DNA of 64,000 nucleotides from Puniceicoccaceae bacterium (GTDB lineage Bacteria > Verrucomicrobiota > Verrucomicrobiia > Opitutales > JAFGAQ01), in contig JANQOQ010000008.1 in the NCBI GenBank assembly GCA_028285755.1, positions 257,399 to 321,398 of the forward strand, given 5' to 3'. Within the stretch, counting starts at the first letter, position 1; each line of letters begins with the position of its first letter. Shown piece after piece: positions 34,391-44,234 of this stretch. Position numbers and translations under genes: made by a program. The notes beneath the pieces are model-generated. The model was not told where the DNA came from. It did not search any database and worked only from the letters and a program-made list of their open reading frames with translations.

Positions 34391-36854
34391 AGTCCGTAGA
34401 AACCACGATCACTTCGAATTGTTCAAAGGGTGAAATCGATCCCGCATTGGCCATCAGTTCTGTATTTGTACTTTCGGCACTTAAAAATAGTGTATTGGCA
34501 GCAGATCGTAGGGTTATGATACCTTCCCCCTGATACACGGGCAGCAATTGTTCATCATTGCCAATGGTCGGGCTGGTTGCACTTACATTGCCATCCCCGG
34601 GAATATTGGTCGTTATGTATTTGCCACTGATCTGGGACTTCAGCGCAAAAACGATTTTGGAGAGTTCTTCGACTTCGAAGAGAGCGGCTTCAGTTATATC
34701 CGAACCATCCGCATACAAAGTATCGCTACCCACTACATAAGAACCCGTGCCCAGGTTTCGCAGGGCAATAATATCGCCGCCTCGTAAAGGATGTGCAATT
34801 TCCAGAAAAAAGTGTTCAGATTGGGTGACCTGATTGCGGTTTGCCTGTAGAGGTTGTAGGCCGTTAAGTCCGGTAGTAACGATCGCGCCATTGCTGTGTG
34901 CCTGTAGTGCAATAATCTCATCCGTAACCCAGATAGGCAGGAACCACTCACTCTCTGCGGCGCTGGGCTGGGTTGCAGCGATGGGGCTGAACCCATCTTC
35001 CCCGGTGCTTAAAAATTGCCCGATGGCTACGGAGCGTAGTGCAATCAAGTTGCCGGGAGCATTGGTTACTTCAAATACGGAAAGCAAATTACGTTCGGGG
35101 TCGTCAGCACTGATCTGGTTTGCGTTACCCAGGTTAATAGTCGCAAAATTATTGGTGAGAATTGAGCGCAGCGAAATGTGATTTCCGTGGATTAGGATGT
35201 TACTTTTTTGAGCGAGCTGAGTTGCCTTGAAGGCGTTGATACGTCCTCCCGTCAGTATTTTGTCACTCAGGGTTGCTGAAGGGTCTGTAGTGTCCAAAAT
35301 CGTTTGTTTGATTTGGTTACTGTCAAATTGGGGGTTTATGGATTTAATGAGTGCTACCAGGCCGGCGACATGCGGGGCACTCATAGACGTACCATCTAGA
35401 CTCTCGTAGTTGTTTCCGGGAACGGTGCTCAATATCAAACCTCCCGGAGCTGCAACATCGACCGAGACTGCATTAAAGGATGAAAACTCGCTTAGCTGAT
35501 CATCCCAGTCGGTGGATGCTACTGAGATGATGTTGGGGTTTTCGTAATCGGCAGGATAATTTGGGAAGATTGCATTATCGGCCCCGTCATTCCCGGCGGA
35601 AGCTGTTAGTAAAATACCTGCCTGCTCCATTCGGGTTATTGCATTGCGAGTCAGTCGGCTGGGATCAGGACCGCTTAATGACATGTTTACCACGGTGGCT
35701 TTTATATCAATAGCGTAGTCGATCGCATCCGCAATATCGGTGACAAAGCCGCTCCCTTCAGCATCGAGTGCCTTTAAAGGTAATATACGGGCATTGGGTG
35801 CGACCCCGATGATACCTGTGTTATTGTTCCCCGTAGCTGCTGCAATGCCACTGACGTGCGTACCATGTCCATCGTCATCATAGGGGTTATTTCCACTACT
35901 GAAATCGACAAAATTCCATCCAGATATATCATCTTCAAAGCCGTTATTGTCATCATCGATCCCATTATCAGGAATTTCATTGGGATTTTGATACAGGTTA
36001 GATTTTAAATCATTATGATCCGGATCAATGCCGGTATCGATAATCGCTATAATGGTTGAAGTATCAGCGGTTGTGATATCCCAGGCTTCGGGAGCGTCAA
36101 TATCCGCATCAGGAATCGCTCCAAAAAAGGTGCCGTTGTTATTGAGTGCCCATTGTTCCCCAAATCGATTATCATTGGGAATACCGGTATGAAATGCCAC
36201 AAAATCTGGCTCGGCATAATCAACCAGCTCATTGAGTCCATTCAAGTGTTCGATCGTCTCTCTCAGGCTGGTTGCACTTTTCAGGGGTATTTGGATGACG
36301 TGAGCATTAATGCTGTCTATGGATTTGATTACGGAAGCGTTGAGTGCCAGGAGTGGTTCTTCAAAGTTGGCCAGTGTTTGCCCCTCCTTTAAGCCCACGA
36401 TTAGATGATCCGCTGACATGGCGCTGATACCCAATGCCTTTACGGTAGAGCCGATTTGCTGAAAACGTTCTTCGACCAATATGTTGGGGTATTTCATATT
36501 GGTTTGATAAACTTTAGAAATCTTGAAGTAGCCCTGTTCGTCTGCTTCGCTACGATAGTTATACAGTACAGGGTAGTTGGCGAAACGCTGCTCAACATTG
36601 TTTTTGTAGCTCGTATTCACGGCGGGTAGTGCCGCATAAAGCTCCGTACTTAAACTGTTGTGAGCCGGTTTATCTGAATATTTGGCCAAATAATCTACGG
36701 CAGTATTTGTGAAGGCATAGTATTGTGGATTGGCTGCTGCTTTTTCACTATAATACGGATTGAGCCCGCTGTTCATGCTAAATAGCAAAAAGATAGCCGC
36801 AAGTGCTAGGATACTTGCTGTCAGGAGGAATATTTGATACTTTTTGCGCAGCAT
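34389..36854 (-). CDS. S8 (subtilisin) serine protease with C-terminal fascin-like beta-trefoil repeats
   Basis: An 821-residue exported or membrane-anchored protease. An N-terminal hydrophobic segment (about 8-27) and a pro-region precede the catalytic domain (about 225-555). The triad is Asp in IAIIDTGIDPDHNDL (about 273), His in GHGTHVSGIAA (about 331), and Ser in GTSMSAPHVAG (about 490). From about residue 565 onward repeats of the type ALRS-(V/A)-x-G-x(2)-(L/V)-(S/T)-(T/A)-G recur (LIALRSVAIGQFLSTGEDG, IIALRNLGTGSYVVGSD, FALKSQISGKYITT, ITLRSAANTLFLSAEST). These fit fascin-like beta-trefoil units. The trefoil part probably binds carbohydrate or another surface; that is inference. Confidence 0.88.
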   Translation of the reverse strand: MLRKKYQIFLLTASILALAAIFLLFSMNSGLNPYYSEKAAANPQYYAFTNTAVDYLAKYSDKPAHNSLSTELYAALPAVNTSYKNNVEQRFANYPVLYNYRSEADEQGYFKISKVYQTNMKYPNILVEERFQQIGSTVKALGISAMSADHLIVGLKEGQTLANFEEPLLALNASVIKSIDSINAHVIQIPLKSATSLRETIEHLNGLNELVDYAEPDFVAFHTGIPNDNRFGEQWALNNNGTFFGAIPDADIDAPEAWDITTADTSTIIAIIDTGIDPDHNDLKSNLYQNPNEIPDNGIDDDNNGFEDDISGWNFVDFSSGNNPYDDDGHGTHVSGIAAATGNNNTGIIGVAPNARILPLKALDAEGSGFVTDIADAIDYAIDIKATVVNMSLSGPDPSRLTRNAITRMEQAGILLTASAGNDGADNAIFPNYPADYENPNIISVASTDWDDQLSEFSSFNAVSVDVAAPGGLILSTVPGNNYESLDGTSMSAPHVAGLVALIKSINPQFDSNQIKQTILDTTDPSATLSDKILTGGRINAFKATQLAQKSNILIHGNHISLRSILTNNFATINLGNANQISADDPERNLLSVFEVTNAPGNLIALRSVAIGQFLSTGEDGFSPIAATQPSAAESEWFLPIWVTDEIIALQAHSNGAIVTTGLNGLQPLQANRNQVTQSEHFFLEIAHPLRGGDIIALRNLGTGSYVVGSDTLYADGSDITEAALFEVEELSKIVFALKSQISGKYITTNIPGDGNVSATSPTIGNDEQLLPVYQGEGIITLRSAANTLFLSAESTNTELMANAGSISPFEQFEVIVVSTD

Positions 36855-37047
36855 TGGTATGACGAATTACCTTCTTATAAACGGTATCGAGTGAAGATTA
36901 AAGATTATTGCAAAAAAATCGAGTGAGGAACCAAAATACACTTATATTTACACCCATTTGACATGACAAGTTTCCTTAAAGTTCAGTCTCTTTTACGGTC
37001 TTCGCTTATTTCTTGTGCTATCACTCTTGATTTGGTTATTTGGGGGT

Positions 37048-37542
37048 ATGACTGTCGAAAACCCTAAAGTCGCCATTGTCATGGGAAGCAAGTCGGACTG
37101 GCCGACCCTTAAGCTGGCTCATGAACTTTTAGACCACTTCAAAGTACCCCACGAATATGCGGTGAAATCTGCTCACCGTACGCCCGATGCTATGGCGGAA
37201 TTTGCGAAAACTGCTGCAGACCGAGGCATCCAGGTGATCATTGCGGGAGCGGGAGGAGCTGCGCATTTACCGGGTATGATAGCGGCACACACCCCCCTGC
37301 CGGTACTCGGAGTACCTATTAAATCAAAAGCGATGAGTGGCGTAGATTCGCTGTATTCGATTGTGCAGATGCCTGCAGGAATACCCGTCGGAACGCTCGC
37401 GATCGGGGATGCGGGAGCGAAGAATGCGGCCATACTGGCTGTGAGCATATTGGCACTCACAGATGCGGAACTTACTGAAAAGCTTGTGGAATTTCGACAA
37501 GAGCAAGCCCGACAGGCTGCAGAATCTACACTGGAAGATTAA
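37048..37542 (+). CDS. purE: N5-carboxyaminoimidazole ribonucleotide mutase
   Basis: A 164-residue class I Pur[18 protein letters not shown] at the start, the catalytic region [10 protein letters not shown], and [19 protein letters not shown]. It converts N5-CAIR to CAIR in purine synthesis and works with PurK encoded directly after it. The ATG giving MTVENPKV was chosen over an upstream GTG (37015) that would add an 11-residue hydrophobic stretch not found in PurE. Confidence 0.95.
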   Translation: MTVENPKVAIVMGSKSDWPTLKLAHELLDHFKVPHEYAVKSAHRTPDAMAEFAKTAADRGIQVIIAGAGGAAHLPGMIAAHTPLPVLGVPIKSKAMSGVDSLYSIVQMPAGIPVGTLAIGDAGAKNAAILAVSILALTDAELTEKLVEFRQEQARQAAESTLED

Positions 37543-38685
37543 GTGAAAGTAGAAATCAATCAGGCCATCGGAATCATGGGTGGGGGTCAGCTCGGTCGGT
37601 TTCTTGCCATGCAGGCCCGTGATTGGGGGATGGAAGTGTATGTGTTCTGCCCCGATGAGCATTCTCCGGCAGCAAGGCTGGCCAATCGTCATTTTAAGGC
37701 GGATTATCAGGACCTTGAAGCCCTTCGGGAGTTTGCGAGTATGGTGTCTGGGGTTACCTACGAGTTTGAAAATATTCCGCCGGAGTCCATTCGCTTTTTA
37801 AGCCAGCATATTATTACCGCACCGGCTGCGCTTGCCCTGGAAACTTCGCAGAACCGTAAGCGGGAAAAACTATTCCTCAATAAGATCGGCAACGAGACTG
37901 CTCCCTTCGCCCTGATTGAAACGCAGGAAGATATTGAAGCAGCACAATCGGGCTCTCTGATACCCGGTGTATTAAAAACGGCGGCATTTGGATATGATGG
38001 AAAGGGCCAGATTAAGGTGGAAAGTGCGGATGCGCTCGCAGCAGCCTGGCTCGAACTGGATCAGCAGCCCTGCGTTCTAGAGGGTTGGGTGAATTTCGAA
38101 AAGGAAGTATCGATCCTTTCGGCCCGCGATTTTGCAGGCAACCTGGTGCATTACCCTTTGATCCAGAATACGCATAAAAATCACATTCTGGATCTCTCTT
38201 TATTTCCCATGGCAGGCTGGAATGAAGATCTCCAGCAACAGGCTGAGGAGATGAGTAGCCGATTGCTTACAGAGCTGGATTATGTGGGGTTACTCTGCGT
38301 TGAGTTTTTCCTGTTGCCGAGTGGAAAATTAGTCGTAAACGAGTTTGCCCCGCGGCCCCATAATTCGGGTCACTTAACCTTGGACTCGCACAATGTATCG
38401 CAGTTTGAGCAACAATTACGTTGTTTGACCGGTCACATTGTGGGAGGGAATCATACGACTTATCCGAATGCAGTTATGCTTAATCTCATCGGTGAGGATT
38501 TCTCCCAGTTCGTGAAAGTCGCACATCGTTTGTCTCACGATTACCCACACCTGCATATCCATCTCTACGGCAAAGACAGAGTGATGCCTGGCCGTAAGAT
38601 GGGGCATTTGACCCTGGTAGGCGATGATTTAAATAGACTACAAGAGGAAATAGAAACCATTCGTACGTTAATTAACGAAGCTTGA
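37543..38685 (+). CDS. purK: N5-carboxyaminoimidazole ribonucleotide synthase
   Basis: A 380-residue ATP-grasp enzyme. The N-terminal signature is GIMGGGQLGRFLAMQARDWG; the grasp domain contains VLKTAAFGYDGKGQIKV, LEGWVNFEKEVSIL, and the late FAPRPHNSGHLTLDS characteristic of PurK. It carboxylates AIR using ATP and bicarbonate. Its GTG start directly follows the TAA of purE, so the two are translationally coupled. Confidence 0.95.
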   Translation: MKVEINQAIGIMGGGQLGRFLAMQARDWGMEVYVFCPDEHSPAARLANRHFKADYQDLEALREFASMVSGVTYEFENIPPESIRFLSQHIITAPAALALETSQNRKREKLFLNKIGNETAPFALIETQEDIEAAQSGSLIPGVLKTAAFGYDGKGQIKVESADALAAAWLELDQQPCVLEGWVNFEKEVSILSARDFAGNLVHYPLIQNTHKNHILDLSLFPMAGWNEDLQQQAEEMSSRLLTELDYVGLLCVEFFLLPSGKLVVNEFAPRPHNSGHLTLDSHNVSQFEQQLRCLTGHIVGGNHTTYPNAVMLNLIGEDFSQFVKVAHRLSHDYPHLHIHLYGKDRVMPGRKMGHLTLVGDDLNRLQEEIETIRTLINEA

Positions 38686-38699
38686 GTAATCAGACAGCT

Positions 38700-39365
38700 A
38701 TGCAAAAAACCATACTCGTAACCGGAGCAAATCGCGGAATAGGCAAAGCAATCGCTAAAATCTTAGAAGGCCGGGATTGCACCGTTGTAAAAGCTGCTCG
38801 CAAACCTTTCGGGGGAATCAATGAGGGTTGGCTGGAGCTCGATATAACAGACGACGCAAGTGTTGAAAGGGCTGCTATCCAATTCTCGGAGAAATACAAA
38901 TCATTGGACGTATTGATTAATAACGCGGCCATCCTGCTGGATCGCTCAGCAGACTTTATGGCGCAGCCCTTGCATGAGCTTCAGGAAACTTTGGAAGTCA
39001 ATGTTACCAGTACACAGAGGGTGACTTTGGCATTTTTACCGTTCTTAAAGAAAAGTTCGGAAGCACGCATTATTAATATGAGTAGCCGAGCCGGGGCATT
39101 GAATTCGCCCAGTGCATTTGCTCCTTCCTATTGTGTTTCCAAAACGGCGTTAAATGGCCTTACGGTACAGCAGGCGATTTCCCTAAGGTCTCATGGGATA
39201 TCCGTGAATTGTATGAGCCCGGGCTGGGTGAATACCGATATGGGGGGACCGGGTGCGCCTCTCACACCGGAGCAAGGCGCAGATACTGCCGTGTGGCTGG
39301 CGTTGGAAGCTTCTCACCATGAAACGGGCAAGTTTTGGGCAGATCGTCGTGAAATCGAATGGTAA
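38700..39365 (+). CDS. Short-chain dehydrogenase/reductase
   Basis: A classical SDR of about 221 residues: nucleotide-binding TGANRGIGKAIA, NNAAILLDRS, the catalytic serine in IINMSSRAGAL, and YCVSK as the Tyr-x3-Lys motif. The substrate is unknown. The ATG at 38700 opens with MQKTILVTGANRG; a TTG at 38682 overlapping the purK stop would add six residues. It probably shares the purEK transcript. Confidence 0.88.
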   Translation: MQKTILVTGANRGIGKAIAKILEGRDCTVVKAARKPFGGINEGWLELDITDDASVERAAIQFSEKYKSLDVLINNAAILLDRSADFMAQPLHELQETLEVNVTSTQRVTLAFLPFLKKSSEARIINMSSRAGALNSPSAFAPSYCVSKTALNGLTVQQAISLRSHGISVNCMSPGWVNTDMGGPGAPLTPEQGADTAVWLALEASHHETGKFWADRREIEW

Positions 39366-39498
39366 TCGTAAAAAAACGATAATCCAGGACCGAATTCGCT
39401 TGGTTTCCCAAAAATCAGCGATTATGAAATATCAATTAATACCGATAATAAGGTATTATTTTATTCGTTACCTTTTGAAGTTCAGCATTTGCTGTTAA

Positions 39499-41295
39499 AT
39501 GAATCCCACAAATATTCGTGACCCTGAATACTTTCACAAAGTAGTCGATTGTCAATACGCGTGCCCTGCGCATACCCCTGTCCCAGAATACATCCGCCTG
39601 ATCGCTGCCCAGCGCTACACGGATGCATACATGGTGAACTGGGAGTCCAATGTATTCCCCGGTATCTTAGGTCGCACCTGCGACCGCCCCTGTGAGCCCG
39701 CCTGCCGTCGTGGCAGGGTAGAGGATAAACCCGTAGCGATATGCCGCCTAAAGCGAGTCGCTGCCGATCACAAGGAGGACATAACGGATCGCCTGCCGGA
39801 AATTCCGAAGATCAAAAACGGCAAACGCGTAGCCCTCATTGGAGGTGGGCCCGCTTCGCTTACCGTTGCCCGTGACTTAATGCCGCTCGGATATGAGGTC
39901 GATCTTTATGATAACCAACCCGGTGGCGGGGGGATGATGCGCAGTCAGATACCCAGTTTCCGTTTGCCTGAGGATGTGCTTTCTGAAGAGGTGAATCTAA
40001 TCCTCGATATGGGGGTAAACACTTTCTTCAACACGCATGTTTCGAGTATGCGTGAGATTTTGGATAAAGGTTACGATGCCGTCTTTGTTGGCACCGGAGC
40101 CCCTAAAGGTATGGACCTCAACATTCCGGGGCGTGATGACGTGGCCCTGCAGGCGCATATCGGAATCGAGTGGCTGGCGAATGTGGCGTTTGATCACACG
40201 GATAAGATTGGTGAAAAAGTGATTGTGATCGGGGGTGGTAACACGGCGATGGATTGCTGCCGCACTGCCCGGAGGCTAGGTGGTCAGGATGTCAAGGTGG
40301 TCGTACGCAGTGAATTCAGTAAAATGAAAGCCTCACCCTGGGAAATTGAGGATGCCCAACACGAGGATATCCCTATTTTCAATAATCACGTGCCCCTTGA
40401 GTTTGTGCACGATGAGGGTAAGCTCCAGGGGATGCGCTTCGAAAAAGTGGAGGTGCAGTACGAAGACGGTAAGCGTAAGCTCGTACCTCTGGATGAACCG
40501 CCAGTATTTTTCGAATGTGACGAAGTGCTCATTGCCATTGGCCAAAATAATACCTTTTCCTGGATCGAGCGTGATTTGGGAATCGAATTTGGTAAATGGG
40601 ATATGCCGGTGGTAGATCAGGTCACTTTCCAATCCACAAACCCCAAAGTATTCTTTGGTGGGGATGCAGCATTTGGACCGGCCAATGTGATCACTGCAGT
40701 TGCTCATGGTCACCAGGCTGCGATCTCAATCCATAAGCATATTCAAGGTGAGGATGTGAAGGATCGCCCGGCACCGGGGGTCAATCTGGTCAGCCAGAAA
40801 ATGGGTATCCACGAATGGAGCTACGACAGTGAGGTTTCCCACGATGAGCGCTACCTTGTGCCGCTCCTGGATAAGGAGGTCGCTCTCAAGGATCGAAAAC
40901 TTGAGGTGGAACTCGGTTACGATGGCAAGACCGCGTATGAGGAGGCACAACGTTGCCTGAATTGCGATATTCAAACAGTATTTACCACAGAGCTTTGCAT
41001 CGAGTGTGACGCCTGCATGGACGTTTGCCCGACCGACTGCATTAACTTCATAGAAAATGAGGAAGAAGTTGTCCTTCGGGATAAATTGCGTGTACCTGCC
41101 TACAACGATGATCAGGATTTGTATGTGTCTACTGCACTGCCCAGTAAACTTGTGATGGTGAAGGATGAGGACGTGTGCCTGCATTGTGGCTTGTGTGCAG
41201 AGCGCTGCCCGACAGGTGCATGGGATATGCAAAAGTTTTTATATAGTGTAACCAAAGCCGGCAAAAGTAATGAGACCCCCCTTGCAATCGGTTAA
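39499..41295 (+). CDS. NAD(P)-binding Fe-S flavoprotein (GltD-like) with C-terminal two-cluster ferredoxin domain
   Basis: A 598-residue fusion. The N-terminal GltD-type cysteine domain (residues 8-100) contains CQYACPAHTPV and GRTCDRPCEPACRRG. It is followed by an FAD motif (VALIGGGPASLTVARDL, near 111) and an NAD(P) motif (VIVIGGGNTAMDCCRTA, near 240). The C-terminus holds two 4Fe-4S motifs, CIECDACMDVCPTDC and CLHCGLCAERCPTG. It ends within korA (26-base overlap), so it is almost certainly the electron-transfer subunit that couples the 2-oxoacid:ferredoxin oxidoreductase to NAD(P). It could act in either direction. It is unlikely to serve GltB, which lies about 29 kb away. Confidence 0.88.
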   Translation: MNPTNIRDPEYFHKVVDCQYACPAHTPVPEYIRLIAAQRYTDAYMVNWESNVFPGILGRTCDRPCEPACRRGRVEDKPVAICRLKRVAADHKEDITDRLPEIPKIKNGKRVALIGGGPASLTVARDLMPLGYEVDLYDNQPGGGGMMRSQIPSFRLPEDVLSEEVNLILDMGVNTFFNTHVSSMREILDKGYDAVFVGTGAPKGMDLNIPGRDDVALQAHIGIEWLANVAFDHTDKIGEKVIVIGGGNTAMDCCRTARRLGGQDVKVVVRSEFSKMKASPWEIEDAQHEDIPIFNNHVPLEFVHDEGKLQGMRFEKVEVQYEDGKRKLVPLDEPPVFFECDEVLIAIGQNNTFSWIERDLGIEFGKWDMPVVDQVTFQSTNPKVFFGGDAAFGPANVITAVAHGHQAAISIHKHIQGEDVKDRPAPGVNLVSQKMGIHEWSYDSEVSHDERYLVPLLDKEVALKDRKLEVELGYDGKTAYEEAQRCLNCDIQTVFTTELCIECDACMDVCPTDCINFIENEEEVVLRDKLRVPAYNDDQDLYVSTALPSKLVMVKDEDVCLHCGLCAERCPTGAWDMQKFLYSVTKAGKSNETPLAIG

Positions 41296-43144
41296 TGACT
41301 GTGTAGTCAAATTTGCGAACGTTAACGGTAGTGGCTCTGCAAGTGCAAATGGCCTCTTTGCTAAAGCGGTTTTCCGCATGGGCATACCGCTGAGCGCGAA
41401 GAATATCTTCCCATCGAACATCCAGGGCTTACCCACGTGGTTTGAGGTGCGCGTTAATCATAAAGGCTATATCGGTCGGCGGGGCGGTGTGGACTTTATG
41501 GTGGGTGTCAACCCTCACAGTATGGTTCGGGATGTGGCGGAAGTCGTACCGGGAGGATACTTCCTCCACGATTCCACGAAGCCGCTTGCCCCAACTTTGA
41601 AGCGAGAGGATCTTCACTACGTCGGCATCCCGCTTACGGATATGTGCATTCGTGAATACAGGAAGCCGAGGCATCGCCAGCTCTTTAAAAATGTGATTTA
41701 TGTAGGAGCGCTGGCAGCATTGCTGGATATGGATTTTCAGGTCTTCAAAGATCTCATCAACGAGCAGTTTAAGCGTAAGGAAAAACTAATCCCAGCAAAT
41801 ATTAATGCCCTTGAGATGGGTTATAATTATGCAAAGGAGCATTATGAGTGCCCTTTGGGTGTACGTATACAAAGAGGTCCCTGTGAGGCAAGGCATCTGA
41901 CTGAGACTAATCCCATTTTTATCGATGGAAATACTGCGACGGCTTTGGGAGCAATCTATGGCGGAGCAACGGTGGCTGCCTGGTACCCGATCACACCCTC
42001 GACCTCGGTGGTGGAAGCCTTTGAAAAATACGCGAATAAGTTGCGTGTGGATCCGGGAACTGGCCAAAAGAAGTTTGCAGTCGTGCAGGCTGAGGATGAA
42101 CTTGCTGCCCTGGGGGTGGTGATCGGCGGGAGTTGGAACGGAGCACGCTCATTTACAGCCACCAGTGGGCCGGGCATTTCATTGATGTCGGAGTTTCTCG
42201 GGCTCGCTTATTTTGCAGAGATCCCTGCGGTGCTCGTAGATGTGCAGCGTGCGGGCCCCTCCACCGGTATGCCGACACGTGTACAGCAATCAGATGTAAT
42301 CTCCTGCGCCTATGCCTCCCACGGGGACACCAAGCACGTGCTGTTGATCCCATCCACTCCTGCGGAGTGCTTCGAGATGATGGCACAGTCTCTGGATCTC
42401 GCCGATCAGCTCCAGACACCGATCATTTTGCTATCGGATCTGGATCTGGGCATGAATGACTGGATGTCGCCACCTCTCGATTGGGAAAAGGGGCGCGGTT
42501 TGGATCGAGGTAAAGTCCTGGACGGAGATGCGCTTGATAAGATGCAGGAGCGTTTTGGACGCTATCTTGACGTAGACGGCGATGGTATTCCCTATCGCAC
42601 ATACCCGGCGACTCACCCCGAGAAGGGTGCATTTTTCACACGCGGTACCTCGCGGGATGAATATGCAACCTATACTGAAAATGGGGCTGAGTATGTGAAA
42701 AATATGGACCGCCTGATCGCAAAATGGGAAACCGCCAAGAAGTATGTGCCCAGTCCGAAGATGCGTAAGTCTCCCTGGAAGACGGAGTTCGGCATGATGT
42801 TTTATGGGACTTCCTCCTCTTCGTGCTATGAAGCGATGGATCATCTCGCCCAAAAGAATATTTGGGTGGATACCCTGCGGGTGCGTGCGTTCCCCTTTAA
42901 TGAAGATGTGCAGCGATTTCTGGACAATCATCAGTATATCTTTGTGGTTGAGCAAAACCGGGATGCCCAGATGCGCCAGCTTCTGATCAATGAGTGCGAT
43001 GTCAATCCTGATAAGCTGATAGCGATTTTAAATTATGATGGGATGCCTATTACAGCGCACTTCATTCAACTCGAAATTCTCAAATTGGAATGCGTTTCCG
43101 ATCAGCTCCATGCCGATGCGCTTGATGTGAATGCCTTAATCTAA
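41270..43144 (+). CDS. korA: 2-oxoacid:ferredoxin oxidoreductase, fused gamma-alpha subunit
   Basis: A 624-residue protein. The N-terminal gamma domain (about 1-190) includes GSGSASANGLFAKAVFRMG. The alpha domain begins near ALGAIYGGATVAAWYPITPS and contains ARSFTATSGPGISLMSEF and VQRAGPSTGMPTRVQQSDV. With KorB it decarboxylates a 2-oxoacid (2-oxoglutarate or another) to acyl-CoA with reduced ferredoxin, or runs in reverse. The start overlaps the preceding Fe-S flavoprotein, which indicates one operon. Confidence 0.92.
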   Translation: MRPPLQSVNDCVVKFANVNGSGSASANGLFAKAVFRMGIPLSAKNIFPSNIQGLPTWFEVRVNHKGYIGRRGGVDFMVGVNPHSMVRDVAEVVPGGYFLHDSTKPLAPTLKREDLHYVGIPLTDMCIREYRKPRHRQLFKNVIYVGALAALLDMDFQVFKDLINEQFKRKEKLIPANINALEMGYNYAKEHYECPLGVRIQRGPCEARHLTETNPIFIDGNTATALGAIYGGATVAAWYPITPSTSVVEAFEKYANKLRVDPGTGQKKFAVVQAEDELAALGVVIGGSWNGARSFTATSGPGISLMSEFLGLAYFAEIPAVLVDVQRAGPSTGMPTRVQQSDVISCAYASHGDTKHVLLIPSTPAECFEMMAQSLDLADQLQTPIILLSDLDLGMNDWMSPPLDWEKGRGLDRGKVLDGDALDKMQERFGRYLDVDGDGIPYRTYPATHPEKGAFFTRGTSRDEYATYTENGAEYVKNMDRLIAKWETAKKYVPSPKMRKSPWKTEFGMMFYGTSSSSCYEAMDHLAQKNIWVDTLRVRAFPFNEDVQRFLDNHQYIFVVEQNRDAQMRQLLINECDVNPDKLIAILNYDGMPITAHFIQLEILKLECVSDQLHADALDVNALI

Positions 43145-43148
43145 TACC

Positions 43149-44198
43149 ATGAGTTTTACAAAATCCAAGTTTAGACATCCTAAGCTGCCCACGAATCGCA
43201 GGGGATTTACACGTGCGAGTTATGAGGGTGCGATTTCAACCCTGTGTGCCGGTTGTGGGCACGATTCGATAAGTGCAGCCATTATCCAGGCCTGCTATGA
43301 ATTGGAGCTGGAACCTCACAAAATCGCCAAGATGTCGGGCATTGGCTGCTCTTCCAAGACGCCCACTTACTTCCTGGGAAAATCGCACGGCTTTAATTCC
43401 GTGCATGGGCGTATGCCATCCGTTGCAACCGGCGCGAACCTGGCCAATAAAGATCTGACCTACATTGGTGTATCCGGTGATGGAGACACAGCATCCATCG
43501 GTATGGGGCAGTTTATCCATGTCATCCGCCGAAACCTGAATATGCTCTATATCGTTGAAAATAATGGATGCTACGGTTTGACGAAGGGGCAGGACTCTGC
43601 GACTGCGGATGAGGGTTCGGTTAATAAGAAGGGCATCGAAAATCCCTTTTACGGGCTCGACCTTGCAAGCCTCGCACTCCAGGCAGGAGCATCTTTCGTG
43701 GGGCGCAGCTTCTCGGGTGATAAAAATCAGCTAATTCCGTTGATTAAGGCGGGTCTCACCCATAAAGGCTTTGCATTTCTGGATGTGATATCGCCCTGTG
43801 TGACGTTTAATAATCATGAGCATTCTACGAAGAGCTACGGTCATGTGAGGGATAGCAAAGACGCAGTGCCGTTGGACTTTATTGCACATCAGGATGAAAT
43901 TACGGCCGAATATGATCCCGGCAGCACTCAGGAAGTAAAGATGCACGATGGCTCCTACATACGCCTTTATAAGAGTCGAGAAGATTACGACATCTCCGAT
44001 CCCTTTGCAGCACTGACTGAAGTAGCGAAGTATAATCGTCAGGGAAAGATTTTAACGGGCCTACTTCATGCAGATACATACAAAAAGTCGCTGCACGAGA
44101 CTCTCAATACCAGTGACACGCCGTTACAAAAGCTGGGGGATGAAGATCTCATCCCCGACAGCGAGTTCCTCGCAACGATCAATCAATCGCTGCGCTAG
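43149..44198 (+). CDS. korB: 2-oxoacid:ferredoxin oxidoreductase, beta subunit
   Basis: A 349-residue thiamine-diphosphate subunit. Cluster cysteines occur in STLCAGCGHDS; the TPP/Mg motif is SGDGDTASIGMGQFIHVIRR followed by VENNGCYGLTKGQ. The region SPCVTFNNHEHSTKS resembles the substrate loop of 2-oxoglutarate-type enzymes. It starts 4 bases after korA. No convincing terminator follows. Confidence 0.93.
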   Translation: MSFTKSKFRHPKLPTNRRGFTRASYEGAISTLCAGCGHDSISAAIIQACYELELEPHKIAKMSGIGCSSKTPTYFLGKSHGFNSVHGRMPSVATGANLANKDLTYIGVSGDGDTASIGMGQFIHVIRRNLNMLYIVENNGCYGLTKGQDSATADEGSVNKKGIENPFYGLDLASLALQAGASFVGRSFSGDKNQLIPLIKAGLTHKGFAFLDVISPCVTFNNHEHSTKSYGHVRDSKDAVPLDFIAHQDEITAEYDPGSTQEVKMHDGSYIRLYKSREDYDISDPFAALTEVAKYNRQGKILTGLLHADTYKKSLHETLNTSDTPLQKLGDEDLIPDSEFLATINQSLR

Positions 44199-44234
44199 TA
44201 TAATCTTTAAGGATCTTATTTTGTAGCAATCTTA

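Noticed and set aside
36958-36963. TTGACA upstream of purE as a promoter
   Set aside because: No acceptable -10 element lies 15-19 bases downstream, so only half of a promoter is visible.
37015-37047. N-terminal extension of PurE from a GTG
   Set aside because: It adds a hydrophobic 11-residue stretch not found in PurE; the conserved protein begins at the ATG at 37048.
39437-39458. Hairpin TAATACC/GGTATTA before the Fe-S flavoprotein gene as a terminator
   Set aside because: A 7-bp AT-rich stem followed by an interrupted T stretch is too weak to call; it may simply be A/T-rich spacer.
39499-41295. This gene as the small subunit (GltD) of the GltB at 6038-10585
   Set aside because: It carries two additional 4Fe-4S motifs and overlaps korA, so its partner is more likely the 2-oxoacid oxidoreductase.
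42431-42955. 174-residue open frame opposite korA
   Set aside because: Antisense to conserved korA sequence, with arginine- and histidine-rich low-complexity translation and no recognisable domain.
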